This document shows, piece after piece, positions 1 to 9,105 of a stretch of 64,000 bases of DNA (positions are counted from its first letter, which is position 1; each line of letters begins with the position of its first letter). Location of the stretch: contig NZ_CANDNZ010000004.1 of assembly GCF_947387555.1 (NCBI RefSeq), forward strand, positions 62,001-126,000, written 5' to 3'. A program made the position numbers and the translations under genes. Below the pieces are notes generated by a model that saw nothing but the letters and a program-made list of their open reading frames with translations, did no database searches and was not told the DNA's origin. Origin of the DNA: Thalassomonas sp. RHCl1 (lineage in GTDB: Bacteria; Pseudomonadota; Gammaproteobacteria; Enterobacterales; Alteromonadaceae).

Positions 1-2022
1 AGCGCCGTTGCCGCAGAAGTTTTTATCCCCTTTGCCGGTACCGTCCGGGCAATTGGCTTGATCCGGGAATTTCGCCTGGCCCCACAGGCCCTGGCTGCCA
101 CCGATAACGTCCTTAAAGCCCCGGCTGTAATACGGCACACCGATATTGATGCGCCCCGCGCTCAAGCCGCCGCGGAAATAACGCACCGCCCAGTCGGTAT
201 TGAGATAACCTATGCCTTCAAATTCCTTGGTGGTATAAACATCCCAGGCCTTAAGCTCTGAGTCTTCCCCGGTATCAAACAAGGCGGCGTTGTGGCCGAC
301 ATGGGAGTTCCAGGCGCCGTGTAAGTCATACGACATGATATTGACATAATCGAGGTACTTCACCGTCTGGAAGGTTTCCATGCCGCGCAGCAGGTAACCG
401 GATGACGGCGAGGCGATGGTGAGCATATAATGCTTGCCTGATGCCTGTCCGGCAATATCCAACGCCTCGCGCAGGCTTTTCATCAACACCTGGTAAGATT
501 GGTTTAATCCCGCCCGCCGGGCATTGGAGATGGCAAAGTCTCCCGGATGACCGGCATCATCCATAGAGGTGGGATATTCATAATCGATATCAACCCCGTC
601 AAAGCCATATTGCTGGATAAAGTCGACGACACTGGCAGTAAAAGTATCTATGCCTGTCTGGTTAACACTGCCATCGGCATTGGTGGTCATGGTATAAAAA
701 CCGCCGCTGGCCACCCGGCCATTTTCACCGATATAACCGCCGGTTTCCGCCCAGCCGCCGACTGAGATTAACGTTTTCACGCCCGGATACTGTTTTTTGT
801 ATTTATTGAGCAGGTTGAAATGCCCCTTATAGGCAAAACTGGGATCCATTTCTGCGCCGACCACACCCGGCCATTGCATGCCGGTGGCGGGGTTACTGGC
901 GGCACTGACATCACCGACAGAAATCTTATCATTGACATCAACATGGGCGAAGGCGTAGTTAATATGGGTAATTTTATCCCAGGGAATGTCGTTAACCAGG
1001 TAGGCGGGCTGATCATTGGCGCCGTTACGCCAGCTGGTGAAGTAACCGATGACCCGTCTTGGATGATCCGCGCCCATTTCTTCCCGGCCGTCAACGTCGT
1101 AAATACTGCAATAGGGGGTATTCACCCCCGGCGTCTGGTACAAGCCTGCCGGTTTACAGTCATCACGGCCATTACCGGGATCCCCGCCCTCTTGTACGTT
1201 AAGGGTGATCACCTCACTCTGGCCGCGGGCATTTTTATCGTCCCTGGCCTCAAGTACAAACTCAACCGAACCTGCCCGACTTGCCTGCCAGGTATAACTG
1301 GCATCCGCGCCGGTGTTGCTAAACACGGAAACGCCGTTTTCAAACAGCTCCAACGCCGTTAACTGCCCGTCGCTATCCGCCCCCGATAAGGCAAACACCA
1401 CAGAATCGCCAACCTTCACTGGCGATGGCGCAGATAAAATCACTATCGACGCCGTCGGCGGCTGGTTATCCGGGCCGCCATCGGTCACCGTGATATTCAC
1501 CGGGCTGGCATCGGCCTTGGCCCCTTTATCATCGACCACTACTGCCGTTAACACATGCTGCCCGGCCAGGGCCGTCCAGTTTACCTGGTAGGGTGAAACT
1601 GTGTCCGTGGCCAGCAAGCTTTCCCCCAGATAAAAATCAACGCTGGCCACCTGCCCGTCGGCATCTTTGGCATCGACCCCAATGACAACGCTGTCATTTT
1701 TAGTAAAAGAAGCATTGTTTGCCGGGGAAATCCAAGTCACCGTAGGGGGAATGTTATCCGGAGTGCCGGTTGAACAATCACCGAGTTTTTTCCACTCATC
1801 CCAGGGGCCGGAATTATCAACGGGATTTGACTGGGCCCACCACTTGGCTTCAAACGCTTGTTCACTTGCCTGAACCTGGTTACCTGCCAGATAGGCTTGT
1901 CCAGCCTGCCAGGGACTAAGTGCGCTGCAGTCGACCTCGGCGGCCTGCGCCGGCAGCCCTGCTATTGCCAGGGAAATCAGCCCTAACGCGGCCGATTTGT
2001 GTTTAATTTTTTGTATATCCAT
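1..2022 (-). CDS. Secreted modular chitinase (GH18), C-terminus beyond window
   Basis: Endo-acting chitin hydrolase, predicted to be secreted. The frame is open for 674 codons from the ATG at 2022 to the window edge, so the C-terminus is missing. Residues 1-27 form a signal peptide ending in A-Q-A. A CBM5/12-type chitin-binding module with the W-x-x-G-x-x-Y-x-x-G pattern follows at about 33-78. Two Ig-like/cadherin-like linker domains (about 85-265), each beginning PPT, come next. The GH18 barrel starts near residue 295 (RRVIGYFTSW). The catalytic signature DGVDIDYEYP places the acid/base Glu at residue 482. A family-typical SxGG motif (ISVGGW) precedes it. The gene faces away from the patatin gene across a 540-bp AT-rich gap. 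Family assignment is secure; processivity and the exact substrate are not visible. Confidence 0.93.
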   Translation of the reverse strand, partial: MDIQKIKHKSAALGLISLAIAGLPAQAAEVDCSALSPWQAGQAYLAGNQVQASEQAFEAKWWAQSNPVDNSGPWDEWKKLGDCSTGTPDNIPPTVTWISPANNASFTKNDSVVIGVDAKDADGQVASVDFYLGESLLATDTVSPYQVNWTALAGQHVLTAVVVDDKGAKADASPVNITVTDGGPDNQPPTASIVILSAPSPVKVGDSVVFALSGADSDGQLTALELFENGVSVFSNTGADASYTWQASRAGSVEFVLEARDDKNARGQSEVITLNVQEGGDPGNGRDDCKPAGLYQTPGVNTPYCSIYDVDGREEMGADHPRRVIGYFTSWRNGANDQPAYLVNDIPWDKITHINYAFAHVDVNDKISVGDVSAASNPATGMQWPGVVGAEMDPSFAYKGHFNLLNKYKKQYPGVKTLISVGGWAETGGYIGENGRVASGGFYTMTTNADGSVNQTGIDTFTASVVDFIQQYGFDGVDIDYEYPTSMDDAGHPGDFAISNARRAGLNQSYQVLMKSLREALDIAGQASGKHYMLTIASPSSGYLLRGMETFQTVKYLDYVNIMSYDLHGAWNSHVGHNAALFDTGEDSELKAWDVYTTKEFEGIGYLNTDWAVRYFRGGLSAGRINIGVPYYSRGFKDVIGGSQGLWGQAKFPDQANCPDGTGKGDKNFCGNGA

Positions 2023-2560
2023 ATAACCTCTCCGTGTTTTTATTTTGATAATCATGCTTATCTTGTTGTTATTTTGACCTCGATTTAAAGGTAAAATAAA
2101 ACCTACCACAGTTTTTCTACTTTTCAATCACCCCACCCCAAACGGGCAAACGAAGCCAAAACACAAAAGAAATTCAGTTTTTTCATCGTCAGCTCAGGGG
2201 AAATGCCCGCCGGACAACAATAAAACAAGTGTTTAAAAAAACAGCAAACCCTAGCTTCATAAAAAGGTAAAAAAACTATGCTATATAAAATATCTTAATG
2301 GATAACAAAAAGATAACACAGATACAACCAAAAAGAATATCATATTCAAAATAGTTATGGTAACGATGTCTTTTATTTTCCTGCCTACCCTTTCATCAAG
2401 ACAATTTTAAGCCAAATAGATATTTTCAAGCCAATTTAACCAGACCAATATGCCAAACTTGAAATAAACTTTCAGCCAGAATTGGCTTACGGCTCTGGCG
2501 ATTCATTTTCATCTGAGTATAATCCCCGAAAACAACAGGACTTAAAGCACAGTAAACAGC
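2023..2560. other. AT-rich intergenic region between divergent genes
   Basis: 538 bp separate the divergently transcribed chitinase and patatin-like genes. The region is AT-rich with many A-tracts and must hold both promoters. I see no convincing ORF, RNA gene or strong hairpin, and no operator could be picked out with confidence. Confidence 0.6.
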
Positions 2561-3637
2561 ATGATGTTAGATATCTATGCCGGTAAAACAGCACTCCAAG
2601 TGATCAGGGACGAGGGCTTTAAGCCGGATTTGTTCAACACCTTTCTCGGCGCCAGCGGCGGCCCGAAATGGTTTACCTTATTTGGTCTGGACAAATACCT
2701 CTTTGGCGAGTTTTTCAAAGACAGAAACACTGAGCTTAACCTGGTAGGCTCCTCTGCCGGGGCTTTTCGAGCCGCCTGCTTTGCCCAAAAAGATCCCGTG
2801 GCCGCCATCACCCGCATGGCCACCTCTTATGCCGAAACCGTGTATTCATCAAAAGCCACCCGCGGAGAAATTACCGAAAAAGCCATCGGCCTGCTCGACT
2901 ATATGCTCGGCGAAAACGGCATTGACGAGATCCTGCAAAACCCGGTGTTTAAAGCCCATTTTCTGGTAAACAAAAGCCAGGGCCTTGCCGCCAGCGAAAA
3001 TAAGCTGGCCCTGACCCTGGGGCTGGCGAAAAGCTTTATGCTCAATAAAATCGACCGCAAGTTGTTACGCCGCCAGTACCAGCGCTTCGTTTTTAAAGCG
3101 CCGTCAAGCCGGCTGGCGATAGAAGATTATTGCGGCTTTGATACCCGTTATATCGATTTAACCCGGGAGAACCTCAAAGAGTCTTTGCTGGCATCCGGCT
3201 CGATTCCCCTGGTCATGGAAGGCATCAAAGATATTCCCGATGCCCCCAAAGGCATGTACCGGGACGGCGGTATAGTCGATTATCATTTTGATATTAAAAT
3301 AAAAAGTAAAAGTGTCCTCCCGGGTAAAGACCAACAAGGCTTGATCCTCTACCCGCATTTTAATGCTAACCCTAAGGCAGGCTGGTTCGATAAAAACCTG
3401 AAACGCAGCATCTCCGCGGACAATTATGACAATACCGTGATGTTGGTGCCTTCCGATAAATTTGTCGCCTCCCTGCCCCATGGCAAAATCCCCGACCGCA
3501 CCGATTTTACTTCTATGGCGCCGGATAAAAGGATTCATTACTGGAAAACCGTGCTCACTGCCACCGAGCAACTGGCCCAGGCGCTGGATCAGCAGATAAA
3601 CCAGTTGGAAAAAGCCAAAATAAAACCAATAATCTAA
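2561..3637 (+). CDS. Patatin-like phospholipase
   Basis: Predicted serine acyl hydrolase of the patatin family, acting on phospholipids or other acyl esters. The 358-residue protein shows the three patatin hallmarks: a glycine-rich oxyanion segment GASGGPKW at residues 30-37, the nucleophile elbow G-S-S-A-G with Ser65, and the DGG dyad motif at 235-237 carrying the catalytic Asp. There is no signal peptide, so a cytosolic or membrane-peripheral location is inferred. The start is one of two adjacent ATGs (2561 or 2564), both with a poor ribosome-binding site. msrB begins 60 bp downstream on the same strand and could be co-transcribed. The substrate is unknown. Confidence 0.85.
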   Translation: MMLDIYAGKTALQVIRDEGFKPDLFNTFLGASGGPKWFTLFGLDKYLFGEFFKDRNTELNLVGSSAGAFRAACFAQKDPVAAITRMATSYAETVYSSKATRGEITEKAIGLLDYMLGENGIDEILQNPVFKAHFLVNKSQGLAASENKLALTLGLAKSFMLNKIDRKLLRRQYQRFVFKAPSSRLAIEDYCGFDTRYIDLTRENLKESLLASGSIPLVMEGIKDIPDAPKGMYRDGGIVDYHFDIKIKSKSVLPGKDQQGLILYPHFNANPKAGWFDKNLKRSISADNYDNTVMLVPSDKFVASLPHGKIPDRTDFTSMAPDKRIHYWKTVLTATEQLAQALDQQINQLEKAKIKPII

Positions 3638-3697
3638 TAAAGTTCAGCGCCGACAGCCTGGCATGTCAGCCAAAAATCAGTAAAGCGAGTTAGTCTC

Positions 3698-4072
3698 ATG
3701 AGCAAAAAGTTAAACCCGTTAACGGCCGAAGAAACCCGGGTGATCATCAATAAAGGTACCGAGCGACCTTTTAGCGGCAAGTATGACGATTTTTTTGAAG
3801 CCGGATATTATACCTGCAAACAGTGCGATGCCCCCCTGTACCGCTCTGACAGCAAATTTGCCTCCCACTGCGGCTGGCCCAGTTTCGACGATGAAATTCC
3901 CGGGGCAATCAAGCGGGAAACAGACAGCGACGGCAGGCGCACAGAAATCTTATGCGCCAACTGCGACGGCCATCTCGGCCATGTGTTTACCGGCGAACGC
4001 CTGACAGAAAAAAACGTCAGGCACTGTGTTAATTCCATCTCCATGAACTTTGTCAGCAGCGACGAGCAATAA
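3698..4072 (+). CDS. msrB: Peptide-methionine (R)-S-oxide reductase MsrB
   Basis: Reduces the R-epimer of methionine sulfoxide in oxidised proteins, using thioredoxin. At 124 residues it has normal MsrB length. Two zinc-binding CxxC pairs are visible, C40/C43 and C86/C89. The family motif SHCGWPSF is at 56-63 and the catalytic cysteine is C110 in RHCVNS. C58 may act as the resolving cysteine. No signal peptide is present, so it is cytosolic. It follows the patatin gene on the same strand and is convergent with the VOC gene, with only about 20 bp between the stop codons. Confidence 0.96.
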   Translation: MSKKLNPLTAEETRVIINKGTERPFSGKYDDFFEAGYYTCKQCDAPLYRSDSKFASHCGWPSFDDEIPGAIKRETDSDGRRTEILCANCDGHLGHVFTGERLTEKNVRHCVNSISMNFVSSDEQ

Positions 4073-4094
4073 TGCCAGCCCGCCACTGAGGTTA

Positions 4095-4481
4095 TCAGGT
4101 ATCCGACTCCGAGTGCAGCACCAGGCGGTTGCCTTCGCTGTCGAGAATAATGGCGCGAAAGCCATAAGGGCCTATGCCATGGATATCGGTGATCACTTTG
4201 CCGCCATGAACGCTCACCTGGCTCACGGCATCACGCAACCGGCCGTCAACATTAAGATAAAGCATAATGCCCGCCTTGGCGCTGATCTCATCCTCATTGG
4301 GTACCAGGCAGCCGCCGTTGCCTTCGCTATGCTCCAGCACCGCAAAGGTCATGCCTTCTTCTTCCATAATGTCTACCTTAACCGCCAAAACTTTACTGTA
4401 AAAGCTTGATGCCCGGATCAGATCTGCCACAGGAATATCAAACCACACCGCCCGGTTATGCCGGGTATTAAAATCACTCAC
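4095..4481 (-). CDS. VOC (glyoxalase/bleomycin-resistance fold) protein
   Basis: Small vicinal-oxygen-chelate family protein of about 128 residues. The N-terminal half has the VOC pattern FDIPVADLIRASSFYSKVL, with a second repeat ending in an ILDSEGNRLVLHS strand. I place the start at the GTG at 4481, because AAAGGAG lies just upstream; an in-frame ATG at 4499 would put that ribosome-binding site inside the coding region. Family members include dioxygenases, isomerases and antibiotic-binding proteins. No substrate can be inferred, and there is no operon partner. Confidence 0.8.
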   Translation of the reverse strand: MSDFNTRHNRAVWFDIPVADLIRASSFYSKVLAVKVDIMEEEGMTFAVLEHSEGNGGCLVPNEDEISAKAGIMLYLNVDGRLRDAVSQVSVHGGKVITDIHGIGPYGFRAIILDSEGNRLVLHSESDT

Positions 4482-4527
4482 CGCTTTCTCCTTTATCATA
4501 TTATCGACAGCTCAGAACCACTTAGGG

Positions 4528-4995
4528 CTAACTCGAAGGCCTGAAACTCGAAACCCCGTAATAAGCCGCCACTATCGAGGCCAAAAACCCCACCACCCAA
4601 ATCAAAATACTGTCCACTGCTTTCACGCTGGCTAAAATACCGTTGCAGGTTTTTGCCATCACACATTCGCTCATGCCGTCGTATATAGCACCAAAACCGA
4701 GAAAAATCACGATACCGATAATGGTCAGCAAGGCAAGATAGGCCATTTTTCGCCGGTTGGTAAAACGGGTTACAGCATAGTCGAATAACCATTGACGAAT
4801 TTCGGGGTCGATATCTTTATCTTTAGCGATTTCCCTTAAACTGGTCAGGGGGTTTTGCGAAGACTCCGGGGGAATGTTATTTCTCAGTGTCGGCAGTGAG
4901 AATCCTTTGCTTGATGGGGATTGGCCGCTTGCTTGCTGTGCACCACTGGCTGACTGCCGTGTCTTGTTTTCGCTTTCCTGGGCATTATTCGCCAT
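4528..4995 (-). CDS. Hypothetical two-TM membrane protein
   Basis: 155-residue protein not recognised as a named family. Residues 1-50 are Ser/Gln/Asn-rich and look disordered. A conserved-looking helical segment follows at 55-80 (SLREIAKDKDIDPEIRQWLF). Two hydrophobic helices at about 84-104 and 128-150 are separated by a loop with two cysteines (ECVMAKTC). The basic TNRRK before the first helix suggests a cytoplasmic N-terminus. An overlapping ORF at 4496-4792 on the same strand is a frame shadow. Function unknown. Confidence 0.65.
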   Translation of the reverse strand: MANNAQESENKTRQSASGAQQASGQSPSSKGFSLPTLRNNIPPESSQNPLTSLREIAKDKDIDPEIRQWLFDYAVTRFTNRRKMAYLALLTIIGIVIFLGFGAIYDGMSECVMAKTCNGILASVKAVDSILIWVVGFLASIVAAYYGVSSFRPSS

Positions 4996-5088
4996 AATAT
5001 TTTCTTAGCCTCTGCTGTCTATTAATACTTTCCATACCTTATTATCTATACAAGTAACTGGACTAACTGCAAGGGATTCTTGATAAAT

Positions 5089-5487
5089 TTATGATAATTT
5101 CTTTTTAGGCGGCAGGTAAACCCAGGTAAGCGCAACCAGCAGGGCAAAGAGTGAATAGGCAAGGATAAAGACCCACTCCGGAGCCCGGTAATAAAGCAGA
5201 TATTCCAGCCAATGGCCGATAAAGCTGCCGCTGTATTGCTTATCCCCTGCCTGGCCCCTGAGCCACATTTCCAGGGTGGTTACCGGACATATCACCCCGA
5301 GCCAGGACTGGAGCATCACAACAAAAATACAAAACAGATGGACCAGGCGGAAACGGTAGTTGCGCACCCATAACCAGCCCCGGTATCCGCCAAACAGGGT
5401 GAGCAGCAAAGCCCCGACAACAAAGCCCACAAACAAGAAATGAAACAGTAAAACGGCATCCGCCAGATAATGATATAGCTGCGTCAT
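5089..5487 (-). CDS. DUF2784 family membrane protein
   Basis: 132-residue inner-membrane protein with about four hydrophobic helices. It has the DUF2784 pattern: an early YHYLADAVLLFHFLFV segment, then a central W-L-G-V-x-C-P-x-T-x-L-E-x-W-L-R block. The ATG at 5487 has a good AAGGAG site upstream. Function of the family is unknown. It lies between unrelated genes, 83 bp downstream of the D-amino-acid oxidase gene on the same strand. Confidence 0.85.
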   Translation of the reverse strand: MTQLYHYLADAVLLFHFLFVGFVVGALLLTLFGGYRGWLWVRNYRFRLVHLFCIFVVMLQSWLGVICPVTTLEMWLRGQAGDKQYSGSFIGHWLEYLLYYRAPEWVFILAYSLFALLVALTWVYLPPKKKLS

Positions 5488-5570
5488 AATGCTCCTTACT
5501 CACCGGATCAGTCAGGCCGCAGTTAAACTCAATGCAACGGCCATTTATTACCGGGGCCAGGTAAAAAAAG

Positions 5571-6794
5571 TCAACCGGGGACCAGTAACTGCGCCACTCT
5601 TTTTGCTGTTGTCGGCCCCTGGGTCAACCCCAAATGGCCATGGCCGAACGCATATACGATATTGGCATCGGTTTCGCTGCGTTCTATCACAGGCAAAGAG
5701 TCCGGCGTTGACGGTCTTGCCCCCATCCAGGGATAAGACTCTGCACTGTCTAATGCCGGAAACAGCTCACGGGCAATCCCATTAATACGGCTAAAATAAT
5801 CCTGATTTACCGGAATATCATCACTGACCAACTCAGCCCAGCCGCCGATACGCAGGCCATCATCAACCCGGGTGGCCACCACACCACGATCGGCAAACAT
5901 AAGGGCCCGGTTGATGGTTATCCCGGGCCGGGTATAAGTTAAGTTATAGCCCCTTTCTGCGGTGAGCAGTTTTTTCTGACCGAGTTTTTTTACCAGCGGG
6001 CCAGAGTTGACGCCGGCAGCAACTATCACCTGATCAAAACCGGCGCTGTTGCCGTTTTTAAAACTTACCTTTACGCCATGGCCGGTACTGGTTAAGGCGG
6101 TGATATCTTCACAGATAAATTTCCCGCCCAGCTTATAGCAATAATCCATTAGCCCGCTGACAATTTTTTTAGGATCGCTTACCGTCATCCACCCGGGAAT
6201 TAAATAACCGCCGCTGAAAATTTTCGCAAGATCTGGCTCAAGTTCATAGATTTGCTCTGCATCCAGCCGGTGACAGTCAAAACCAAATCTCTGCCGGGCG
6301 GCAAACTCTTGCTGGCTTTTATCCAGGCTGGCGCCGCTTTCATATAAATAAAGCGCGCCGTCGCGATGCAAGTGTTCACTTAACCCCGCCGATTGATAGA
6401 GTTGCTCGGTATCCTTGTAGACACTCTGGTTAAATTCCCCGAGTTGATTAATGTTTGCCTGGTAGGTTTTTTTATTGGCATTGAGCATAAAACTAACCAA
6501 CCAGGGCATCAATTTCGGCCACTGGCCAAGGGGCATTTTTAACGGCGCCTTAGGATCGAGCAACATAGGCAAGGCATCAAGCAAAATTCCGGGGGCAGCC
6601 AGCGGAAAGATAGCCGAGGCGGCGATATGCGCGGCATTGCCCCTCGAAGGTCCCGCCTGCCCCGGCATCGCCCGGTCAAACACCGTCACTTTAGCGCCAC
6701 AAGCACTCAGGTGGGCGGCGCAACAGGCGCCAACAATACCGGCGCCGACGATGGCAATATTTTTGCCTTTTAACATATGTTCTGACTTTATCAT
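5571..6794 (-). CDS. FAD-dependent D-amino acid oxidase/dehydrogenase, probable cis-4-hydroxy-D-proline oxidase
   Basis: 407-residue flavoprotein of the DadA/DAO family. The N-terminal dinucleotide-binding motif reads IVGAGIVGACCAAHL, and a C-terminal FGHGHLGLTQGPTTA segment closes the FAD site. From context it should oxidise cis-4-hydroxy-D-proline, the epimerase product, to 1-pyrroline-4-hydroxy-2-carboxylate, passing electrons to the respiratory chain or oxygen. It is the second gene of the minus-strand unit, 33 bp after the hydroxyproline epimerase gene. The ATG at 6794 was kept; an ATG at 6776 (MLKGKN) is an alternative. Substrate assignment comes from neighbours rather than from the protein itself, as DadA homologues act on many D-amino acids. 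Confidence 0.85.
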   Translation of the reverse strand: MIKSEHMLKGKNIAIVGAGIVGACCAAHLSACGAKVTVFDRAMPGQAGPSRGNAAHIAASAIFPLAAPGILLDALPMLLDPKAPLKMPLGQWPKLMPWLVSFMLNANKKTYQANINQLGEFNQSVYKDTEQLYQSAGLSEHLHRDGALYLYESGASLDKSQQEFAARQRFGFDCHRLDAEQIYELEPDLAKIFSGGYLIPGWMTVSDPKKIVSGLMDYCYKLGGKFICEDITALTSTGHGVKVSFKNGNSAGFDQVIVAAGVNSGPLVKKLGQKKLLTAERGYNLTYTRPGITINRALMFADRGVVATRVDDGLRIGGWAELVSDDIPVNQDYFSRINGIARELFPALDSAESYPWMGARPSTPDSLPVIERSETDANIVYAFGHGHLGLTQGPTTAKRVAQLLVPG

Positions 6795-6827
6795 GCGTTA
6801 GCTTTTTTCCTGTATCAGCCCTGTGGC

Positions 6828-7862
6828 TTAGCGCAGCAAATCATCGGCTTCGCCCCAGCAATCGGACAGGCTGAAACCTTGCGGGTAAGGATCGCTCGGA
6901 TCCACGCCAATCTGGTGGAAACCATGAATCCAGCCACGGCCGGAAACCTTAGGCAAAACCGCGGTTTTCCCTGCAACTTCGCTAATACCGGTAAAACTGA
7001 TATCAAAACGGCTGCCGATAACGGAATAGGCACTGTACTTGTCCCCGACGGCAATTTCTCCGCGGGCATACATCACCGCCATACGGGCGCTGTTGCCTGT
7101 GCCGCAGGGAGAGCGATCCAACCTGCCGGGAGGCAATACCGTCGCGCCAACAGGCTCGCCGCTTTCGGTTTTATCCACCAGCATGGCATAGGAAATCCCT
7201 TTAAGCTGATCATTTTCCGGATGTACTATCTCCTGTTGCCGGTTTAACTGGCGCTGCACTTCGCTGCCGATTGCCACCAGTTTCCTGGCATTGTCCGGCG
7301 TGATGCTGATACCTAATTGCCGGCAGTCAATCAGGGCATAAAAGATACCGCCAAAGGCAATATCCACCTGTAAAGTACCGAAAGATTCAGTGTCGACTTT
7401 TACATCCAGCGCATGGACGAAACTTGGCGTCATGGTCAGTTCGACCCGCTGGCATTTGCCGTCTTTACAATCGGCGGTAGCGGTTACCAGGCCGGCAGGC
7501 ATATCAAAAACCACTTGGGTCTGCGGCTCCTGCATCTCGACAATACCGGTTTCAAGCAAAACCGTGGTGGTGCAGATACAGTTGGAGCCCGACATCGCAT
7601 GTGCCTGATCTCCCTGTAAAATAATAAAACCGGCATCGGCCTCTTCCCGGGTAGGCGGCAGCAAGATGTTAGTACTCATCTGGGCATATCCCCGGGGTTC
7701 AAACACACAAAAACGCCTGATGCTGTCGTCAACCTCGTTGATATAGGTCATTTTCTCCAGCATCGTTTTCCCGGGAATATCAATGATTCCCCCGGTCACT
7801 ACCCTGCCCACTTCACCTTCTGCGTGAGCTTCAACCATATGTAATGTTTTTTTCCAGCGCAT
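6828..7862 (-). CDS. Proline racemase-family enzyme, probable 4-hydroxyproline 2-epimerase (Ser/Cys type)
   Basis: First enzyme of the predicted hydroxyproline pathway, interconverting trans-4-hydroxy-L-proline and cis-4-hydroxy-D-proline. The protein has 344 residues from the ATG at 7862, which gives the usual N-terminus MRWKKTLHMVEAHAEGE; a TTG at 7889 is less likely. The second catalytic cysteine is C253 in DRSPCGTG. The first position, normally Cys in MCGH, is Ser91 in a divergent MSGSN motif. Ser/Cys members of this family include epimerases and 3-hydroxyproline dehydratase-like enzymes, so chemistry is not certain. The neighbouring oxidase, deaminase and semialdehyde dehydrogenase favour the epimerase role. 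Expression is probably controlled by the palindrome at 7902-7911. Confidence 0.82.
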   Translation of the reverse strand: MRWKKTLHMVEAHAEGEVGRVVTGGIIDIPGKTMLEKMTYINEVDDSIRRFCVFEPRGYAQMSTNILLPPTREEADAGFIILQGDQAHAMSGSNCICTTTVLLETGIVEMQEPQTQVVFDMPAGLVTATADCKDGKCQRVELTMTPSFVHALDVKVDTESFGTLQVDIAFGGIFYALIDCRQLGISITPDNARKLVAIGSEVQRQLNRQQEIVHPENDQLKGISYAMLVDKTESGEPVGATVLPPGRLDRSPCGTGNSARMAVMYARGEIAVGDKYSAYSVIGSRFDISFTGISEVAGKTAVLPKVSGRGWIHGFHQIGVDPSDPYPQGFSLSDCWGEADDLLR

Positions 7863-7901
7863 GCCGATACTCAAAATAATTAAACACAAACGAATGATAT
7901 A

Positions 7902-7911
7902 TTGTATACAA
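7902..7911. promoter_or_regulatory. TTGTATACAA palindrome, candidate operator for the epimerase/oxidase unit
   Basis: Perfect 10-bp palindrome about 40 bp upstream of the ATG at 7862. An identical copy lies at 8051-8060, in front of the divergent unit. The form resembles half-site-GT/AC operators of GntR/FadR-type regulators, which often control amino-acid catabolism. No regulator gene lies next to the locus in this window. Confidence 0.6.
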
Positions 7912-8050
7912 AAGATCCGTCAATAGATATTCATGAAAAAACTGTCAGCCCTAGCTAATATTTCACCGATGATCCGCTGCTCACTTCTGCTTATTACCTA
8001 TCTTACTCATCTCAAAGAAATAAAACCTTCATTTTTCTCCTTATTAAAAA

Positions 8051-8060
8051 TTGTATACAA
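8051..8060. promoter_or_regulatory. TTGTATACAA palindrome, candidate operator for the deaminase/dehydrogenase unit
   Basis: Second perfect copy of the palindrome, extended to ATTGTATACAAT at 8050-8061, about 88 bp upstream of the deaminase ATG at 8148. The symmetric placement in the 285-bp divergent gap suggests one repressor serving both units. Confidence 0.6.
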
Positions 8061-8147
8061 TATACTTAAAGCCTGTTATGCTTTTTCCAATATTCAATCA
8101 AGATAACTTGGTTTTTTTCTCATTTGAAAAACCACAGAGGAACATTA

Positions 8148-9050
8148 ATGAAATTTCAAGGCATATATACCCCGGTGATCACCACTTTCGACAGCGACGG
8201 CAATATCGACTATACCGCCTGGCAGCAAGTATTAGACAAGCAAATCGAGAGCGGTGTTCACGGTTTGATCATCGGCGGCTCCACCGGTGAATTTTACGGC
8301 ATGAGTAAAGCCGAACGCCTGGAGCAGTTTGCATTTGCCAATGAATATATTGCCGGCCGTGTCCCCTGGATTGCCGGTGTCAACGACATGCTGGCCACAG
8401 AAGCCTATCAATATGCGGCGGCAGCAAAAGCAGCCGGCGCCGATGCCATGTTAGTGGCCGCGCCTCCTTACTCCCTGCCCGATGCGCAGGAGCTGGCACA
8501 GCATATCATCCGTATTGATGAAGCCGCCGGTATCCCGATCATTCTTTATAACTATCCCGGCCGTACCGGGGTGGAAATGGACAGCCAGTGCCTGGACCTG
8601 ATTGCCGACCGTCCCAATATCGTCGCCATTAAAGAGTCCAGCGGCGATGTGAACCGTATCCACCAGTTGACCCTGGACTATCCGCAACTGCAAGTCAGCG
8701 CCGGCGCCGAAGATCAGGTGCTGGAATTTTTTGTCTGGGGCGCGCAAAGCTGGGTTTGTGCCTGTGCCAATATTTTCCCAAGTGCCTGTGTTGCTTTCTA
8801 TCAGGCCTGCGTGGTGGAAAAAGACTTTGTTAAAGGGCAAGAGTTTATGGCGGCATTAATGCCGGTAATGGAATATTTAGAGCAAAGCGGCAAATTTGTG
8901 CAATGCGTAAAACTCGGCGCACAGCTACAAGGTTTAACACCGGGTCCGGTACGCCTGCCAATGCTTGCCCTTGATGATGAAATGGCGGCCCAGGTAAGCG
9001 AAGTGATCAAAACCGCGGCACAACAATTAGAGCAAATAATGGCAAGCTGA
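8148..9050 (+). CDS. DHDPS/NAL-family lyase, probable 1-pyrroline-4-hydroxy-2-carboxylate deaminase
   Basis: 300-residue class I aldolase-fold enzyme. The Schiff-base lysine is K162 in VAIKESSGD, and the conserved tyrosine sits in ILYNYPGRTG. The N-terminal GIYTPVITTFDSDGNID and GGSTGEF are typical of the dihydrodipicolinate synthase/N-acetylneuraminate lyase family. In the bacterial hydroxyproline pathway this family deaminates and dehydrates the oxidase product to 2-oxoglutarate semialdehyde. The start at 8148 is set by AGAGG seven bases upstream; an in-frame TTG at 8124 is rejected. The dehydrogenase gene follows 55 bp later, so the two are probably co-transcribed. Other family activities, such as dihydrodipicolinate synthesis, are less likely in this context. 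Confidence 0.87.
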   Translation: MKFQGIYTPVITTFDSDGNIDYTAWQQVLDKQIESGVHGLIIGGSTGEFYGMSKAERLEQFAFANEYIAGRVPWIAGVNDMLATEAYQYAAAAKAAGADAMLVAAPPYSLPDAQELAQHIIRIDEAAGIPIILYNYPGRTGVEMDSQCLDLIADRPNIVAIKESSGDVNRIHQLTLDYPQLQVSAGAEDQVLEFFVWGAQSWVCACANIFPSACVAFYQACVVEKDFVKGQEFMAALMPVMEYLEQSGKFVQCVKLGAQLQGLTPGPVRLPMLALDDEMAAQVSEVIKTAAQQLEQIMAS

Positions 9051-9105
9051 TTTCTTGCCTAGTTTTAACTTATTTTTAGCCCGATAAACAATAAGAGGGA
9101 CTTCC

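Noticed and set aside
820-1362. 180-codon open frame on the plus strand
   Set aside because: Lies antisense inside the GH18 chitinase, whose frame has full domain and catalytic motif support.
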